Source: Pipra filicauda
Taxonomy: Eukaryota; Chordata; Aves; Passeriformes; Pipridae
DNA: 64,000 bases
NCBI RefSeq assembly: GCF_003945595.2
Contig: NW_024105087.1
Coordinates: forward strand, 124,001 to 188,000
Direction of reading: 5' to 3'
Part shown: in pieces, positions 22,909 to 36,006 of the stretch
How the letters are laid out: every line of letters begins with the position of its first letter
Numbering within the stretch: position 1 is the stretch's first letter
Made by a program: the position numbers and the translations under genes
Notes under the pieces: model-generated
The model's database searches: none
The model's input: the letters and a program-made list of their open reading frames with translations, nothing else
Told to the model about the DNA's origin: nothing

Positions 22909-25900
22909 CTGCCTCTCCTATCCAAGGCAATGATCACAGGTGTTTTTAAGGGGGAAGTACCCCTAGGGCCCAGTTATGCACATGCCTAGATCACCTAAGT
23001 ACACCAAATTCAGAATCAACTGTTACTGACACTGACTGTGATTCCTTCTGCTAGCATATAGTACATTTGCTTTTGGAGCGTATACTCCACCATTTCCATC
23101 TAGTTAAATGTTTACACTTGAGCATACACAAAAAGTTTTATATCCTGCTATAAAGAATCACAAGACTCTTTTCTGCCTCTATACATAGTACTGAAATTAG
23201 GGCAACCAGCCTGATCTATTCCAGATGAGAAAAGAGCATGGTACACATCTAAATCCCTACACACAACTAAGAAAGATACCTCTAGTGTTTTTATGAAGAA
23301 CATCCTATATGGGTTAGAACATACAGAAAAATGAACAAATGGTTGGCTGTTTCTAATATCAGAATTTATTTTTCTTCATGTTGTTTTTGCAATATTAATA
23401 ATGAAGAATGGTTATTGCCTTCTGGCTTTTCATCAGATTTAGCTGTGTAAAACCTGAACTGAATCTACTTCAGTTTTGTACCAAGCTATGAGGTTTCAGG
23501 GTAAGTCAAATGTGAGTTGAGCTGTACCAACAGCTTTCTGGTTGTTGCTTTGTTCTTCTAAACCAATATTGTTTGTACCATCTTTCTGAGGTAGATTTAG
23601 ATCTTGACATCTAGCTCTAAACTCTGAACTGGTTCACATTCAAGAGTTACCATGGTGGACTTTTAACTTGTTCTTTCCGTGGCAAAAAAATGCATGCATC
23701 AGATGGAATAGGTGCTAAGGACATCAGATACAATACCACCAAAGGCAAAAAAGCCAAACTACTGCAGCTTAGTTGCAGGCCTAGTAATGTTTATAGGTTT
23801 TCTGAATGCTCTAAAAGGCTCTCAAATAACTTGTCAGATTTCTTTCTTTGTAAGAAAGTGTACACTTTAAGCCTTCTTGAAAATAGGAATCTTAAGTACA
23901 AATACAAAAGGTTTGTAAGAATACAACATGACACAAAAAGTTCCTTTGTTGACTAGATGTAGTGCTTTTCCACTCAATGTCATAATTTCAAAAGTGCCAC
24001 TGTTGTTGGATCAAGAATATACCATGAAATTATATGGTTGTAGGGAAATAGACTGTCATAAGTTTTTCATTGGATTCATTTGAAACTGCTTTTACTCCCT
24101 GAAAAGTACTTCCGACTTTAGGCAAATAAGAGTGCATCAACTAGGATCAATTTCAGAGCATTTTGTCAACATTTAACTAAAGCTGAAGTCCTAATTTTGG
24201 AATGTATTTTATACATCACTTTCAGATGGCTTGTTTCTTCACTGTTTTGGCTTGGGCATTTATTTTTTAAACAAAATTATTTTGCCGGTTTGAAATAAAT
24301 TAAAACTCTGGAGAATTCCCTCCCAGCATGGCCTATGAATAAGGAAGCTACAAGCTGACAGCATAGTTATGTTTCTTAAGCTATTAATCACAGTCTTGTT
24401 CAAATTCTGTGCTTATAGGTGTGACAGGACTTAGATAGGACAGTGTATGATCTACTTGATGAAATCATCTATTCTACATTTAGTCTCAAATGAGTTTCTT
24501 CACTATTATGTTATTATTCTGTATATCTCATGTCAATACACCAGAGAGTAGCTCCTGAAATTCAGAATCTGTTACCTTTTGTCTGGAAATAGATTATTTT
24601 GCTTTATATGGTCCTATTGAAAGCCACAAGTCACAGCACACCTCAGTTTAAGGGAGAATTAGAGTTCTTCCCCTGTACACTGCCACTGCAGTGTTAGCCA
24701 CAAGCAGATATTTCAGAAATGTATATAAAAAAGTAAGAGAATGCATGCTTCCTTTACCTGAATTCACACTGTGGGGTAGCCAGCTCCAAAGGGTGATGAG
24801 GAAATAGCAAAGTTAGAGTCAGAATTGGGGTGTATTTTACTGATGTTGTCATAATATGCCTCAGGGTCCTCCATGGGGAACCTTTAGCTCTCGGGAGGTG
24901 TAGGTATTAGCAATGAAAGAGTAGTGTGTGAGACGGTGGACATTTGAACACCCCGTAAATTCATTGAAACCTTAATGCTTTCTATACCTTAGGAATACAG
25001 AAATTTCTGCTTCCCTGCACTTCATATTCTCTTCTTTTCTCCCATAATGACCTTCCATTACTGTCTTTACAGACAGCTGAGGCAAAATGGCTCTGTCTGC
25101 ATGGTATAATTAAACTACCCTTGATCTTTGTCCTGCTCTCACAGTATAACCACTCTACTTGTTACTATTGTTACATTGTACTGGAAAGAAGAGTGTTTTC
25201 TTACTTAAGTGTTCCCTTAGCCCAAAGCCTTCTGATGTAAAGTTGTGTGCCCTCAGAGACAGGTTCAGCTCCCAGTTGTGTTATTTTCACTGGCACAGCA
25301 TTTTGGAGTAAAGTTACAAATTATCTCGATTTTCAGATCTCTTCCAAACATTCATAGAGAGCACATGGACACACTGATCACTGAAAGTTTTGGAGATGCT
25401 TTGCACAGTGTCTCTTTAAGTACTCTGCTGCAATAAACATAATGCAGCTAAAAGTCAGAGAGGCTGTATTTGGCATTTTGTGACACACAGCATAGTTTCA
25501 AGGTGATGTGGGTCTTGTAAAACATGTCTGTGCTGAGAACAATATGGGTCTTGGTTTTTATTGGCCTTTAACAGGGAGGTGAATCATGACACTGGAGCAT
25601 TTCAAGTATGTGAAATGGAAAAAAATCAATTTCAAACTTCCATTAGAGGCTACTTCCTCTTGATCCAATCGAAACCAGTCTTTTAGGTAAGGAGGGAAAG
25701 GTTCCGATGTAATTTTGGAAATAGTTGTCAGTACTTACAATTGTGTGCAGAAACTACTGTGCATCAACAATGCCAACCAATTGAATCCCTTAATCTCAAA
25801 GTTTGTGCCCTTAACGGCCCCCATGCCCTGAAAAAATGTTTTTCCACTTTTGGAGGAAACATGTGAGCTTTCCCTCAATCCATACCTCCTTTCTCCTTGC

Positions 25901-27633
25901 AGCTCTTGACTGGGAGCAGCCTATTCCTCTGTCTCTCATGTTATCCAAAGGATGACTTGTGAAGCTCACAGCAGCAGACATGCTCTGTTTTGTCTGCAGC
26001 AGGTTCTCCATGGATACACATACAAGATCACCTTCACTTCAGCATGGCAGGCTGGAAAGACCTGGCTTGCACTGAATGCAAGAAGGCCAAATGGACCCAG
26101 CCTCCTAACGGGTTTGGTTGTGTGCTGATCAAATGCTCAAAGGCATAGAACTTTAGTGCACCAGTGCAAGCTCAGCTTAGGGTTCTGAACCTTTTATGCA
26201 GCAAATCCAAGGATGTAAGGCAGGACAAGCAAGAACTGTTGTCACCCTGTGTGTGGACCCTTTGCTTACAAAGGAGCAGTATATTTTGTTGTTAACGTAC
26301 TTGAAATAAATACGGCTCATGTTTCCCTTTCCTCCATAGCAACTTCTTGCAGAACCTGGGGCTTTGCATCTCAGGGTTTTTCAGTGGAAGAAAGGACCAG
26401 AGGGAGTATTATGCAGATGAGTCCACCTTTACTCCAAACCCCGAAATAAGTACTACAATCATTTCTGGGAGAGAGAGAATGACCTGGAGAAAATCCAACT
26501 AACTAATGCACTCCAAGTTCTCCCCTTAGTGCCAATTACCAGATAAACAAAGCTAAGACAAATTTAAGGCTGAGACTAACTTAAGGCTAAAAGAAACCAC
26601 ATTACTGAGACATTACATATTTCCTAAACCCCATAATTATACAGTCAAGAAATTATCATCAATAATTTCATTTAATTACAAACTAATTTCCTTCTCAAAT
26701 ATAACTTACACACACACTTTCAATTATTTCTAATGGTGTGAATAGTTTGAAGAGGTTCTATTACTCTCTGATGAAAAGAATTAAGAACCTTCGAGACAAA
26801 AAAATAGTATCACAGATGCTAAATTTCTTAAAAGACATAATTTAAAATTTATTTTCAGTCCTAAACTAATTAATGGCTTACCTGCAAATTCTAAAAAAGT
26901 TCATTTTGCCCTGAGAAGATAAGTGCTATAAATTGAGAAGGAATCATGTTTTTCCAGCGTAATGTGAAAGGTGAACCTTAATGTTAAATGTACAATAAAA
27001 CTCAGACTTTCCTCAAGAGAGGGAGGCAAGTGATATCTCTTAATAGGAAAACAAAAAAGTATGTGGGCTTTAAACTGTAGCTTAGTGTTTGAGATGTGGG
27101 GTTTAATCTTTGCCCTTTTTCCCAACCATCAGCCTACTTTGATCTTAGGCAAATTACTCAGCCTGTTTCTTCCCAACTGTACAACAAGGAATTATCAGAG
27201 CCCAGCCTCATAAATAGTAACAAGATAAAACAATTTAGTGAATGTAAGATGTCTGGATTCAAAGTCACAGAAGAAACAGAAGTATTCAGAACAAAGTGTC
27301 CTATCAGAGGGAGTAATCAACAGCATTTGATAGCACCTGTGCCAGACCCCTCTTTTATTACTTTCACCAATAAAAGGGTGTCTAGAAAAGAAAATGGAAT
27401 CTAATAATTTATTTTTCTGTTGATTACATTTATTGCCTAGAGAACACTCCTAGCGTTCCTTTCCACATTTTGCACCTGAAAATCCCTGACTCCTCTCTGC
27501 CTTGTATCTCTGGTATTCTGTAATTTTATAGTTTTAGTTACGCTAAGAGTAGGTTGCACTGATTTAAGCACACAGCCTGTAATAGTTACTGGTATGATAT
27601 TCATTGTTATCCCATTCTATCCCTATGATTACA

Positions 27634-27650
27634 GTAAACTATTAGTTTAC
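27634..27650. repeat. Short perfect inverted repeat GTAAACT-ATT-AGTTTAC
   Basis: Seven-base arms are separated by three bases. Short AT-rich palindromes of this size are common by chance, so no function is claimed. Confidence 0.7.
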
Positions 27651-28738
27651 ATTAAATAATACAACTAGATTCACTGTCACACTAAGAATTAAATTATGGG
27701 TCTACCTAGATTAATTTCTAGCAGTTACAATGATTTCCCCACTGAAATTATTCATTTCAGCATTCATCTAAATTGATTTCTTTGGGGAAAGAAGATAGTA
27801 AGAGAAGTGTGTGTGCTAACACTTTCCTTGGCGTAAGGTGATACTGTCAGTTGGATATTGTCTATAGGCTAGCAAAATAGATGAAAGCGCTTCCTATATG
27901 AAAACTGTAAACTGCATACTACCTGTCTCCTTCATTGGATGTTCATATTTGAATGTGCAATCCTTATAGCAACACAAAAAAGTCCTGCATCATGTAAAAA
28001 TTTTTGTTGTTACCTTTATGCTAATACAAAGCTCCTCCATAGTCAGAATCACGTTTACAGATATGAGGACAGGTGGCACATCCTGAGCAATCTGTAAAGT
28101 TGTAAATTTGGTGGCATGCCTCTTTATGACTCAGATGATTCTCAACAACATTATGTGTAAAGCAGAAAATAAGTTGTTGCCTTATATCTCTAATTCCAAT
28201 GGCTTGGAGTTTCTTTGTTTTATGCAGCAGTAGATAGTTGTCTACACTGCCTTTGTGCTCACATCTTGACTGTAAGATTTTAAGGGAATTTTCATTACAT
28301 CATTCCTCTGTTTTAAAGACAGTGGCTAAAGAACAGAAGAATAATAGAAATGTCCCATATGGGAAAACACAAGAGCAGCCCAAATCATTCAAATCAAAAG
28401 TTAGTCCAACCCAGTGTGATGTCTTTAAGGTAAGCATAGCATGATCCTTCTTCACCTGTGCAATCTCATCTCCTAAAAAAGAACTTATATTATCATCCTG
28501 AGATAAATACTCAGATCAGCATGCTCATGGACCCTGGATATGTCCTATATGTCTGAACCAATTTATTCTTAAGATGTTCTTTAAGGAGTTATAAAGGTCA
28601 ACTATATATTGTGCAGAAAAAGTTGTTCCCTCTCCTTCATCTTAAACTTCCTATATGTAACAATTTCTTAGAAGACTCTTAGCCCTTCATTTTTTTTTAG
28701 AAAGAATGAATAACTTCTCCCAGTCTTCTTTCTTCCCA

Positions 28739-29320
28739 TCATAGAATCATGTAATAGTTTGGGTTGGAAGGGACCTTTAATACCCTCTAGGTCCAATCTC
28801 CTCTGCCATGGACAGTGATACCACACACTACATTAAGCTGCCCAGAACCCACCCAACCTGGCTGTGAACAGTTGCAGGGGTGGGACATCCATAGCTTCTC
28901 TGGGCAACCTGCGCCAGTGCCTCACTAATCTTTGAGTAAAGAATTTCTTCCTAACATCTAATCTCAATCTTTCCTCTTTTAGTTTAAAACAGTTCCCCCT
29001 TGTCCTATGGGTATCTGCCTGTGTCACTCTCCCTCTTTTTCATAAGTTCCCCTTAAGTACTGGAGGGTCACAAAGAGGACCCCCAGAGCCTTCTATTCTC
29101 CAGGCTGAACAACTCCAATTCTCTCAACCTGTTCTCATAGGAGAGGTGCTACAGCCCTGTGATCATGTCTGTGGCCCTTCTCTGGACCCACTCTACGAGG
29201 TCCACGTCTTTCTTATGCTGGAGGCTCCAGAGCTGGATGCAGTACTCCAGGTGGGATCTCAAAAGGGTAGAATGAAAGGGGGAGAATTGCCTCCCTCAAC
29301 CTGCTGGCCACAGATCTTGT
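28739..29320 (-). mobile_element. CR1 LINE 3' end, minus orientation
   Basis: The plus strand opens with TCATAGAATCATGTAATAG then TTTGGGTTGGAAGGGACC, the complement of the CR1 3' end. It continues through the complement of the ORF2 C-terminus. The minus-strand frame at 28833-29027 reads [38 protein letters not shown] and TARLGG, a clear CR1 signature. Further in, ATGCTGGAGGCTCCAGAGCT and GATGCAGTACTCCAGGTGGG are also typical CR1. The copy is 5'-truncated near CTGCTGGCCACAGATCTTG (about 29320). Short indels break the frame. Confidence 0.95.
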
Positions 29321-31773
29321 GCCACACATCATCTGTCATGTCATACACTAGCATTAGATCACCTCCTCCAAAAGGAAAATTAACACCAAAAGACTGTATA
29401 GAAATGCTACTACTTATCATAGTCATGTCATATCACAGAAACAGATGGGATCAGTATGTTCAGATTACTCACCAGAAAAAACTGTAATGAATTTTAGAAG
29501 CAGCTGATAAAATTAGGGGAAGGTGGGATGAATGGGCAGAGCAGTTCAATAAAGGTTTGTTGAAGGGAGAAGAAACCAGGAGGAATATACTGAAACTATT
29601 TAAATGCAATGAAATAATATGAGAATTGTATTCTCAGTGGGAATCCCATTCAATTTTGACTATCTACTGGGAGAAAGAAAAAGAAAAAGTTGGAAGAGGT
29701 TCTGAAAAGAGGGATTAAATCAGCTGGAGGACCACCAAAGAAGGTGATATGAGGACTCTTTCACATGGAAGAAATAAAGTAACAAGAGACAAGAGGTAGA
29801 AGCATAGAAATGAGGTGAATTGTATTCCTCCTAGCCCTTTATTAATGTTAAAACAAAGACATATTCAGTGAACTAGAAATGTAACAAACAGTGTAATTAA
29901 GGAATTTCTTGTATTTCTTCAAAACCTATATATTACAAATCCACAAAACCACCATCAATGCACTAGTGATTGCTGCTATAAGTCTTTCTATGTGCCAAGA
30001 AAAAACCATCCCTACCAAACACTAACCACTCCTGGGAGAACTAATTCTGGCAAAAATATTACCACATTTGTGTAAGGCTGATACTGAAAAATTGCTCAAG
30101 TATTTTGTGATATTTCGTGGACCCCTGATTCCAAATCACTTTATTCAATAAATGACAGTCTCAATTAACTCAGTCAACTCAATTAAAGCTCAATTTTGAT
30201 TCCTGTCCTGGATGACACTATCTAAATTCTCAAATGCAACTTATTTCTTCTTCAGTTTAGTAGATATTAAATAAAATAAGGTTGCTTTTGCAATTTTACT
30301 TACACAAGAACAGGCTAACAATTCTAGTTTGTCTGTGGAAAGAACAATTATTTTAGTATTTTATCCAGTTTGAGTTCAGACTATGAATTTATTAAGCCTT
30401 TCAGTAGTGAGACTTTCTGAAGTCATAAAATTGTACTTCTCTGCAGAAACACAAACAAATTATGAACACTCGAACTCAATTCTAAACGTTTCTCTGGACT
30501 GAATTATATGACAAGTGTTTTGACTTTACCTTATCAGTATGGCAATTTACTAGTTATTGATGCTTGTTTATCTGTATCTGCTGTCAAGAAGGGTACATGG
30601 GGGATCCAGAGAATAACCTGGAAAATGTTTTTTTTTCTTTTTATTTCTAACCCCGAGTCCTAGTAACAATACCTACTAGGATTTCTTTCCAGCTGTGGTG
30701 TTGGATTTTCCTTCCAATTGCTGTGTACTGTGTCCCACTGTATTACAGTTATGCAGACTTCTGAAGAGATCACAATTTAAGTTCTTCCCTGTTTATTTTG
30801 GTGAGACTAACTTCTAGCATACAAAACTGAAGCATTTTATTTTTGAAAATGGACAAACCTTTCCCATTCAGGTAGTACTTCAGGAGACTTCCTAAAGCTC
30901 TTAAGCGGGAATTTTATATTGTAAGGAAACAAAACCTGTTAAATAAACTCTGTCTCAGAGGTGATACTGTCTCATATATTCAAGAGGCACATGCATAGTA
31001 ATGGAAAAAGAAGCTATACCTTCCCCACGAGCTGAAAATGTGACATCCAGAATACAGAAAATGAAGTGTATCAAGTGGAAAACTGAGAGAAAAATGGGGA
31101 AAAAGGTGCAACTGTATACAGTTTTTCTAATGTTTTGCACTACTGTTGAAAAACCTGTAGAAGTGATCTCTCAATCATTATTTTGCAACTGAGTTAGCTG
31201 ATATCTGGGAGTAGGTGGACACAGAACTATATTGAGATTACCTCATGGCCCATCGCAAATTAGGATTTCTGAGCATTGGTATTGCCTTATGACAGTGGGA
31301 GGAAAATACCTTCTTCTGAAAACATCTAGTGTCTATAAAGAACTCACATATAATTTTTAGTTATTTGGTGATTTTTTTCCCCAAGCATCATGTATCAGAA
31401 AAATAAAATCAAATCGACCTTTTTCTTTGTAGTAGTCTAAATTCTGCATGTGGTTTTGTATCCATCTACTGGGTGATTTCATGGAAATGTGAGATTTACA
31501 CTGACTTTTGTGAGTGTTGCTTTAATTACTTCTGTTTCCATGGGACTCAAAGTACCATGAGATGCAGTTAATGAGCAAAGACAATATTCATAAAACAAGT
31601 GAGGTCGCCTCTGTAAATGTTTGCACAGCTTTTCCAATGCAGGAACTGACACTGTCAGATGGTCTATACTGAAGATATTTTATCTCAAACCCTCCCAAGA
31701 AATAAGGTAAAACCCTCTTCTATTCACTTCCTCCAGATGGTAGTTCATTGGGGCTGGAGGGAAAAAATTATAT

Positions 31774-31797
31774 GGAGAACTATACGGAGAACTATAC
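31774..31797. repeat. Perfect 12-bp tandem doublet GGAGAACTATAC
   Basis: GGAGAACTATAC is present twice in direct succession. It is a small slippage-type duplication with no associated feature. Confidence 0.9.
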
Positions 31798-32250
31798 AGG
31801 TATTTTCATCCTTGTTCTTCCATGTGCCAGAAGGAAAAGTAAGTTTTTGGAATCCTGGACACCTAATGAGATATGAAGACTGGAGGACTGCACAAACAGC
31901 TACTTCTTCATCATGTTAAAAGAAGTTATAAAATAATAAGTAGCAGAGGGAAATAACTGGTTAATTAAATGTATCCCCTTTCTCTTTACAATGACATTCC
32001 CTGTCATTGGGCAGGAGAACTGCAGAGATTGTAGACAGTCAAAAGGCAGGGGGACAGATGAGTTTTTTGCAAACTTACTTTAGTACAGCAGTCCCTGGGG
32101 GGAGTAGGAGGGTGTGTAGGCAAGCAATATACACCAAGGGCCACACATGCACAAAAATACCAGATGTCACATGAAGGTACAAAAATACAAGCTGAACTCA
32201 TCACCACCTGATCCTAGATAAACTAAACTGTCCTAATAGAAGTGGTTCAA

Positions 32251-32251
32251 A

Positions 32252-32320
<69 letters not shown>
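32251..32320. repeat. Perfect (AAT)n microsatellite, about 23 units
   Basis: About 70 bases of uninterrupted AAT/ATA/TAA repeat. An uninterrupted tract of this length is very likely length-polymorphic between individuals. No element tail is recognised next to it. Confidence 0.97.
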
Positions 32321-32321
<1 letters not shown>

Positions 32322-35300
32322 TTTCAGTGGATTTTTGTTTATTGGCACCATCTGATGTCCTAGGATGTTGCTACGGTAACTGGAAAAAACACCCTGCTAC
32401 TGGCATTTCATGTTAAATGACTGCAGTTAACGATGAGCCTGTGTTAAAGGTTACATTCTCAGGAAAAAAAAAACAAACCTTTTTAAAATACCTGCTAACA
32501 CTCTCCCTTGGAGATGAGCCTGGTTCAGGCAGACTGGTACAAACTGTTAGGAACATCTTCTGAAAGGAGGGGAAAAAAAGAAAAGGGTTTCGCAATAAAA
32601 GATAAGAGGTTCTCTAAGAATTACAACCTTCACAATCTAAATAACTTGTACAGCTTTCATGCAACTAAAACAGTTTGGAAAAAATAATAATTGCTTCACC
32701 ACATACAGAAGTGAAATTTCTTCTTTCCAGTGACAGTTTGGAACCCCCAATTAGTCTGAAAATTGAAGCAGTCATTTCAGAAAGCTGACATCTGATGAAG
32801 CACACGGCATCTGATGAACCAAGATGGTATGAATGTCTTTTGCCATTCCGTTTTGCAGGTAGAATCCCAGTCATAGCAATAGGACATTTGCATCAAAGAC
32901 AGGCATAGAAAAAGTGATCCGATGGGGAAGTCTGAATCAGGAAAAGAGATGAGGAACATAGAACTATAGCTCCTAGGAAACATAGTACTCTTGAGTGACA
33001 TATTTACTTTTTTGAAAAACTAATGTAAGTATACTGTAAAACACACATGAAACTCCCAAAAAACTGCAACTCATCTCCTAAATAATTCTATCAAGTGTAA
33101 ACAATTTTGCATTAGCTTAAACAAAAATTAGCATTTCAAGTGAAAACTGGTTTGCAAAATGTGGAAACTTTTCAGCCCAACTTTATTCTGTGCCTTGACC
33201 AAATTAAAGGAGATGGATTTGGTATCAATTGTTTGTCCCCTTTTTATGTGTGTCTTCTGTTCCTACAAAGCATTTCCCACTAAGCTGTATCTCCCTTCCT
33301 GTGTGTTGGATTTTCCAGGGATGCTGAGATGAAAAGGCAGCTGGACATCATAGGAATCTACACTGGACAAAAGTCTAAATAAATACTAGAAAAAGATGTA
33401 AAGGTATCTAACTGCAGCCTGAGCTGTTGGGAGTAATTTAAATAATCCTTGAGCAAATTGTTTTGTCTTGTCTATTTGCAGTGTTTTCAGGCCATTTTTG
33501 CTGACATATCCTATCATCATGCAAGGAATTTTTCATCACAGATGGGCAGTGAGTGAGCTAAAAGTGCAGTAGACCTTGTGGAGGAGCTGTGGAGCAGGGT
33601 AGTGTGGGAAAATTAATCCCATGAATACTCTGAACAGGAAGACACTTGAGGTGGTAAGGACCACAGAGTTGGTTATCAAAACATGGGTGCTACATTCTGT
33701 ATAAGGCCTTTCAGGTAAGAAGCCTGAAGTGGAAATACAGAGTCAGTCACATGTCAAACCCTGGCAGAGACAGGTAAACCTGACTTGTGCCTACTGCAGA
33801 TGTGATCTTCAACCTTTTGCAGTTCATATAGGCTTTTTCCAGTGAAGATGTAAATCACTGCAGAGCATAACATCTGCCAATAGTGGGCCTGCTTTATTCA
33901 ATTACCTTTCATATACCCCTGTGCAACAGTGCCTTGGCCCTCAGTGATTTCTACATCAACACCGGCACAGTTTATGGTACAGCAAAATCTCTCCATCCAC
34001 ATCCACCACTTACACCTTCTTCATTATTGCATGGTTTGAAGCCCTGACAGATGTGCTTCTAACAGAGCTCCTTTCTGACAGACAAGCTGTAGATGCTACA
34101 CCGTCTCACTATTTTTGACTTTTTTTTTAAAAAATAAATTCCCAACTCAGATGAGTTTAAATGCCATAGTTGCTTTGCTGTCCGTCCCTAGTGCACCAGT
34201 AAAACCTGTGTGATGTGTACAGGACACCTGAAGTCATCGTTCAGCACACTTCAAACCTGTACATATCTGCCCAGGTGGGACCTCACCTCTGAAGAAAATA
34301 CACATAAACCAATCCAGATGAAAAATACAGTTCTGCTGTCTTGCATCCCAGGTCATCTTATGCATAGTACCAACAAACCAGGTGGTCAAGACCACTGCCA
34401 CCTCCTGAGCATCCCTCAGAAAATGAAATGGTCATTTCCTTATTCCTACCCTGTCTCTGCAGTTGGGAAGTATATTAGTAAGCAATACAGGTACTTGCCC
34501 AAAGCTTAACAGAGGAAGAAAACCTGATCTTTCCAGCATCCCAGGGCACTCTGTATATCTTCATGGGCCAGATGGTAAATGTCTTTTACTATCCCCAACG
34601 GAGCCACATTTCCAGCAGCACTCAGTACTTGTTAAGATCCCTGAAAAACAAACCTATTTTAGATCTTCTTGGTACCCAGGCACCCAGTTATTTTATCACT
34701 ATACACTTAAACATCTGGTTTTAAAATATTAATACACAGCTTTAATTAAATGTTAGATTAGTTGTCAAAGTTTTCAGACACATAAGCTGCAATTTATCTT
34801 TTTCTCTGAAACGGGGCCCTGTGTAATTATAATTTTGGATTAGCAGTGCTAAGACAATATCACTTTGTAGAAGGGTTTCCTTCAGTTGTGTGATAAATGT
34901 CTACCATGGTATGCTAGGGGGTGAAAAAAAAATTAGTTTTAGGCTTTGATTTTGTTGTGCCAGGTTACAGCCCTTTGGAAGAGGCATGAGTCTTTGCAGA
35001 TGAGGCCTTTAATTTTTGATTCAAAAGTATAAGAATTTTCTTTTTTAACAAAAAGGAAAACAGAGAAAAATCAGCCAAAATACCTGTTTTTATTAGTAAT
35101 GCCAAAAGAAGACCTTTCTGCACTATCAAGGCAATAAATAAAGTTGCTGCTGTGCTTGGAAGAATGCATTTTCAGGCCCTTTATGAGGTTGTTTGGACAT
35201 TCCAGTAGAAAGCCCTGGATTTGGACCCTTGACAAAGCAATGACTGTATTAGCAGTCAGCTGTAAAATACATTTTGAAGAGACCCAGAGTTCAATCTGAA

Positions 35301-35801
35301 AGGTTTGGCAGTAACAATATCCAGTAGACTAGTAGTCATTAGTTCCAGATGATCTACTCTTCTGGACATAGAAGTGGTTCATTTCAAACTATTTTAATTC
35401 AAAAGGTCTCCTCATAATGAAAATGAAAAGCCTGAGGTGAGGGCCATAGATTTTATGACTTAATTCTTCAGTTTTTATGGTGTCACAGCCATGTCAACAT
35501 CACAACTGTGTTAATACTTTATGTTTCATTGAGGAATTACTGTAGAGGACCATTCTAGGCTGCAAGTGGCTGCCACCTATAGACTCTTTGCCACGTCTTG
35601 CATTCACAGAAATGAAAATGTCACTTCAACACCCATAAAGGATAGTTGGAGCTCTGGTGCACAAGATTTTGGATTTGTCTAAACAAATAGAAGATAAAGA
35701 GCATACTTGAAAGCACTAACCTTGAATGGAAATGAACTGCTTGTTAAAATTACTGAGTTATTTATATTCTAGAATGCAACACTTATAATAATGCAGCACT
35801 T

Positions 35802-35813
35802 GGCCCACGTGCC
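35802..35813. promoter_or_regulatory. Candidate E-box (CACGTG) in a short palindromic context
   Basis: GGCCCACGTGCC contains the perfect E-box CACGTG at 35806-35811, embedded in a slightly longer near-palindrome. Single six-base sites occur by chance, so any regulatory role is speculative. Confidence 0.2.
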
Positions 35814-35985
35814 AGAAGGGCAATTGTTAATTTACCACTGGCTTTAAATAATATAGGCATAATGACTTTGAGTCCCTCTAAATTCTTACAATTTTACATT
35901 TCATATTCTTTAATTTAAAAGTGTTTCTCAGACTCCAAGGAATCAAATTCAAGCCCAGCAAATAGATTCAATTTTGCCGATTAAT

Positions 35986-36006
35986 GTAACAACCTCATGT
36001 TGTTAC
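35986..36006. repeat. Perfect inverted repeat, 8-bp arms, 5-bp loop
   Basis: GTAACAAC and GTTGTTAC flank CTCAT. The arms are exactly complementary and could pair as a hairpin or form a dyad binding site. No transcript is known here. Confidence 0.8.

Larger units (their letters stand above)
21524..28738. other. Unique non-coding stretch, no gene seen
   Basis: No gene is recognised. It includes a perfect 25-bp tandem duplication (22478-22527), an AT-rich 13-bp doublet (22882-22908) and a 7-bp-arm inverted repeat (27634-27650). The longest open frame (118 codons at 21737-22093) begins just downstream of the LTR and has no recognised domain. Confidence 0.55.
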
